From positions 1 to 64,000 of the forward strand of contig JANXBC010000001.1 in NCBI GenBank assembly GCA_025060555.1: a stretch of DNA of 64,000 nt, given 5' to 3'. This stretch comes from Candidatus Bipolaricaulota bacterium (lineage in GTDB: Bacteria > Bipolaricaulota > Bipolaricaulia > Bipolaricaulales > Bipolaricaulaceae). Under the pieces are notes generated by a model. It was not told where the DNA came from. It ran no database searches and saw only the letters and a list, made by a program, of their open reading frames with translations. Position numbers and translations under genes: made by a program. Of this stretch, positions 62,145 to 64,000 are shown in pieces. Position 1 is the stretch's first letter. Each line of letters begins with the position of its first letter.

Positions 62145-63370
62145 ATCTGGGCTCCCAGCCCCCGAAGCTTTCCCTCCATATTTTCGTATCCTCGGCGCAG
62201 ATGTTGTTCGCCGCGCACATAGCTTACCCCCTGCGCGGCGAGGGCGGCCAAAACCAAAGCCGCGCCGGCGCGAATGTCCGTAGCCTCCACCGCAGCCGGC
62301 CGAAGTTCCCCCACGCCTTCCACGATCTGTACGCTACCACTCACCTGAATCTTGGCGCCCATTTGGATGAGAGGTTCTACGTGGCCAAAGCGTGCAGCAT
62401 ACACCGTTTCGGTGACCGTGGAACGCCCTTCAGCTATGGCGAGAAAGCTCACCATGGGGGGTTGCAGATCCGTAGGGAACCCCGGATAAGGCCATGTGCG
62501 AAAATCCACAGCCCTTGGGCGCTGGGCCCCTCTGACTTCGATCCAATCCTCTCCGTAGTCGATTTCGCAACCTGCACAGGAAAGGCGGTCCAACAATGCG
62601 AAAAGATGGCGGGGCTCAGCGTTCACCGCCCGCACCCTTCCGCCGGTGATTGCGCCAGCCAAAAGATAAGTTCCTGCCTCGATGCGATCGGGAAGGAGGG
62701 TGTGTTCAGCCCCCCCAAGCTCCTCTTGACCGCGTATGACCACGTGGTCAGTGTTCCAGGTGACCTCCGCCCCCATTTTCCTAAGAAGTTCCGTGAGGTT
62801 TGTCAGCTCTGGCTCACGGGCGGGATTGATCACCACTGTCTCCCCTTCCGCCAGGGCCCCGGCCAAAAGGAGCTGCTCTGTGGCCCCCACGGACGGGAAG
62901 TCAAGGTAGACGATAGCCCCGCGCAAGCGCTGGGCTTCGGCCAAGACCGCACCATCGATAAAAGTGATCCGCGCACCAAGGCGGGAAAGACCATGAAGAT
63001 GAAAATCTACAGGGCGTGGGCCTAAGGCACATCCTCCAGGAAGGGGAACGCGGGCAAGCCCAGTCCGCGCCAGCACGGGGCCGAGGACCAAGAAGGAAGC
63101 CCGCATACGTTGCACAAGCTCTGCGGGCGCCTCGGAGCTCAACTTCTCCCCACCCCAAATTTTCAAAGTATCCTTCTCCCAACAAACCTCTTTACCCAGG
63201 GCTTGTACCAATCTCACCGCGGTTTCCACATCCAAAAGTCGCGGCACGCGGTGAAGGATCACTGGTTCCGTGGTAAGAAGGCTCGCAATGATCGCTGGGA
63301 GTGCCGCGTTCTTTGCCCCTGAGATGGGGACTACGCCGCGGAGGCTTCTGCCGCCCAAAACGCAGATCAC
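62126..63370 (-). CDS. murA: UDP-N-acetylglucosamine 1-carboxyvinyltransferase
   Basis: A 414-residue enzyme for the first committed step of peptidoglycan synthesis (enolpyruvyl transfer to UDP-GlcNAc). SGAKNAALP at 17-25, the catalytic loop PGGCALGPRPVDFH with C114 (the fosfomycin-reactive cysteine), and the late FPTDLQPPMVSFLAIAEG and GYENMEGKLRGLGA. It starts at GTG 63370, overlapping the stop of the peptidase gene. Confidence 0.97.
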   Translation of the reverse strand: MICVLGGRSLRGVVPISGAKNAALPAIIASLLTTEPVILHRVPRLLDVETAVRLVQALGKEVCWEKDTLKIWGGEKLSSEAPAELVQRMRASFLVLGPVLARTGLARVPLPGGCALGPRPVDFHLHGLSRLGARITFIDGAVLAEAQRLRGAIVYLDFPSVGATEQLLLAGALAEGETVVINPAREPELTNLTELLRKMGAEVTWNTDHVVIRGQEELGGAEHTLLPDRIEAGTYLLAGAITGGRVRAVNAEPRHLFALLDRLSCAGCEIDYGEDWIEVRGAQRPRAVDFRTWPYPGFPTDLQPPMVSFLAIAEGRSTVTETVYAARFGHVEPLIQMGAKIQVSGSVQIVEGVGELRPAAVEATDIRAGAALVLAALAAQGVSYVRGEQHLRRGYENMEGKLRGLGAQIWEEEG

Positions 63371-64000
63371 GGAAGAAGAGGCCGTGGATCCACAGGGGAA
63401 TCACTGTAGCGGACTTCGAAATGAAGGTGAGGACCCGTAGAAAGCCCGGTGTTCCCGGAGAGGGCAATTGTTTCTCCCGCCAAAACTTTTTGCCCTGTGC
63501 TTGTCAGAAGCTTCGAAAGATGGCCATAGTAGCTCTTGTAACCATCGCCATGGTCAATAACCACGAGCAATCCGAAGCCCTCCTCCCAGCCAGCGAAAGA
63601 CACCGTTCCGGCTGCAGCCGCGCGCACTGGAGTCCCCTCGGGAACAGCGATGTCGATCCCCGTATGGAAGGAAGGAACTCCGTAGATCGGGTGAATGCGT
63701 GGCCCAAACGTCGAGGAAATGGTCCCCCTTACCGGCCATATAAACCGATATCCAGTGCTGGAAGAACTTCCGGGCAGCGTGTTCGGATTTGGTATGTACA
63801 GACGTGTGCCAGGCTTGGGTTCATCTGCAACGCCATTGGCCGTGCGGATGACGTCCTCGGCTACTCCATAGGCTTTAGCAATAGAGCTCAGGGTTTCGCC
63901 GGATTTCACGGTGTGTAGAACCCCATCCTTTGGGATGAGGAGCCTTTGTCCGGGATAGATAGTGGTGGAGGTGAGATTATTAGAAATCGCAAGCCAGGAG
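63367..64000 (-). CDS. LysM-M23 peptidoglycan endopeptidase, 5' part beyond the window
   Basis: The frame is open to base 64000, so the N-terminus is missing. The visible 210 residues have the end of one LysM repeat (TTIYPGQRLLIP), a second complete LysM (HTVKSGETLSSIAKAYGV to GTRLYIP) and an M23 metallopeptidase domain with zinc ligands in FHTGIDI and HLHFE, plus GNTGLSTGPHLH. Relatives cut peptidoglycan cross-links, or if inactive act as activators; the residues here look intact. It overlaps murA by four bases. Confidence 0.93.
   Translation of the reverse strand, partial: SWLAISNNLTSTTIYPGQRLLIPKDGVLHTVKSGETLSSIAKAYGVAEDVIRTANGVADEPKPGTRLYIPNPNTLPGSSSSTGYRFIWPVRGTISSTFGPRIHPIYGVPSFHTGIDIAVPEGTPVRAAAAGTVSFAGWEEGFGLLVVIDHGDGYKSYYGHLSKLLTSTGQKVLAGETIALSGNTGLSTGPHLHFEVRYSDSPVDPRPLLP

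Noticed and set aside
1..64000. CRISPR arrays, insertion sequences, tRNA or rRNA genes
   Set aside because: No regularly spaced repeats, transposase-like frames, terminal inverted repeats or tRNA arms were found; the only long perfect repeat is the 74-bp riboswitch core.

Overview
The window reads as a densely packed bacterial chromosome segment: about 55 protein genes, many joined by ATGA or GTGA overlaps, no tRNA or rRNA gene, no CRISPR and no insertion sequence that I can see. The gene mix (GH10/GH3 xylan use, membrane pyrophosphatase, MrfAB-type repair, many secreted proteins with NEW3/prealbumin-like domains, several starts without a Shine-Dalgarno) suggests a deep-branching, probably anaerobic and possibly thermophilic bacterium. 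Candidate phylum Bipolaricaulota (Acetothermia/OP1) is my best guess, from memory only and with low confidence.

Layout. 1-1550: tail of an acyl-CoA synthetase, dcd and cdd. 1750-17265: a visibly AT-richer pentose/xylan block on the + strand. It holds a secreted GH10 xylanase, a Dpp-type ABC importer (binding protein, two permeases, two ATPases), a cytoplasmic GH3 glycosidase, a GntR/FadR-type regulator, a 53-codon remnant that resembles the start of a sugar isomerase, xylulokinase, an aldo/keto reductase and a ribose/xylose-type ABC importer. 17394-20697: mrfB-mrfA nuclease/helicase pair. 20798-25961 (minus): surface locus A. 26216-31069: membrane pyrophosphatase and a Ca2+-type P-ATPase. 31041-32354: rimI and a TatT-like TPR protein. 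32365-38665 (+): surface locus B. 38662-46516: argF, gltX, a two-thioredoxin envelope protein with a NapH-like Fe-S membrane protein, uppP, a secreted protein, birA. 46503-50921: VTT-like membrane protein, Fpg/Nei glycosylase, a cysteine-rich secreted protein, 2-hydroxyacid dehydrogenase, AEC carrier, THEP1-like NTPase. 51334-64000: glycosyltransferases, PlsC, leuS, phosphohexomutase, DUF4139-like protein, hflX, murA and a LysM/M23 peptidase cut by the window edge.

The most interesting content is the pair of paralogous surface loci A and B. Each encodes, in the same order, small exported beta-sandwich subunits ending in a shared Y-T-L strand, a two-domain protein (distinct N-domain plus a C-terminal subunit-like domain), a two-domain chaperone-like protein, and a large protein with NEW3-like domains, a long beta-rich barrel-like centre and prealbumin-like repeats. 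This is the part list and order of a chaperone-usher pilus, although similarity to the classical families is not evident by eye. Locus B starts from a consensus promoter (TTGACA-16-TATAAT) and carries two copies of a GEMM-I (c-di-GMP-I) riboswitch aptamer with an identical 74-nt core, one in front of each of its first two subunit genes. Flanking pairings suggest the copies act in opposite directions: the first helix buries a start codon, while the second competes with a helix that covers a Shine-Dalgarno. I propose a c-di-GMP-responsive, chaperone-usher-like surface appendage system with riboswitch-driven subunit switching.
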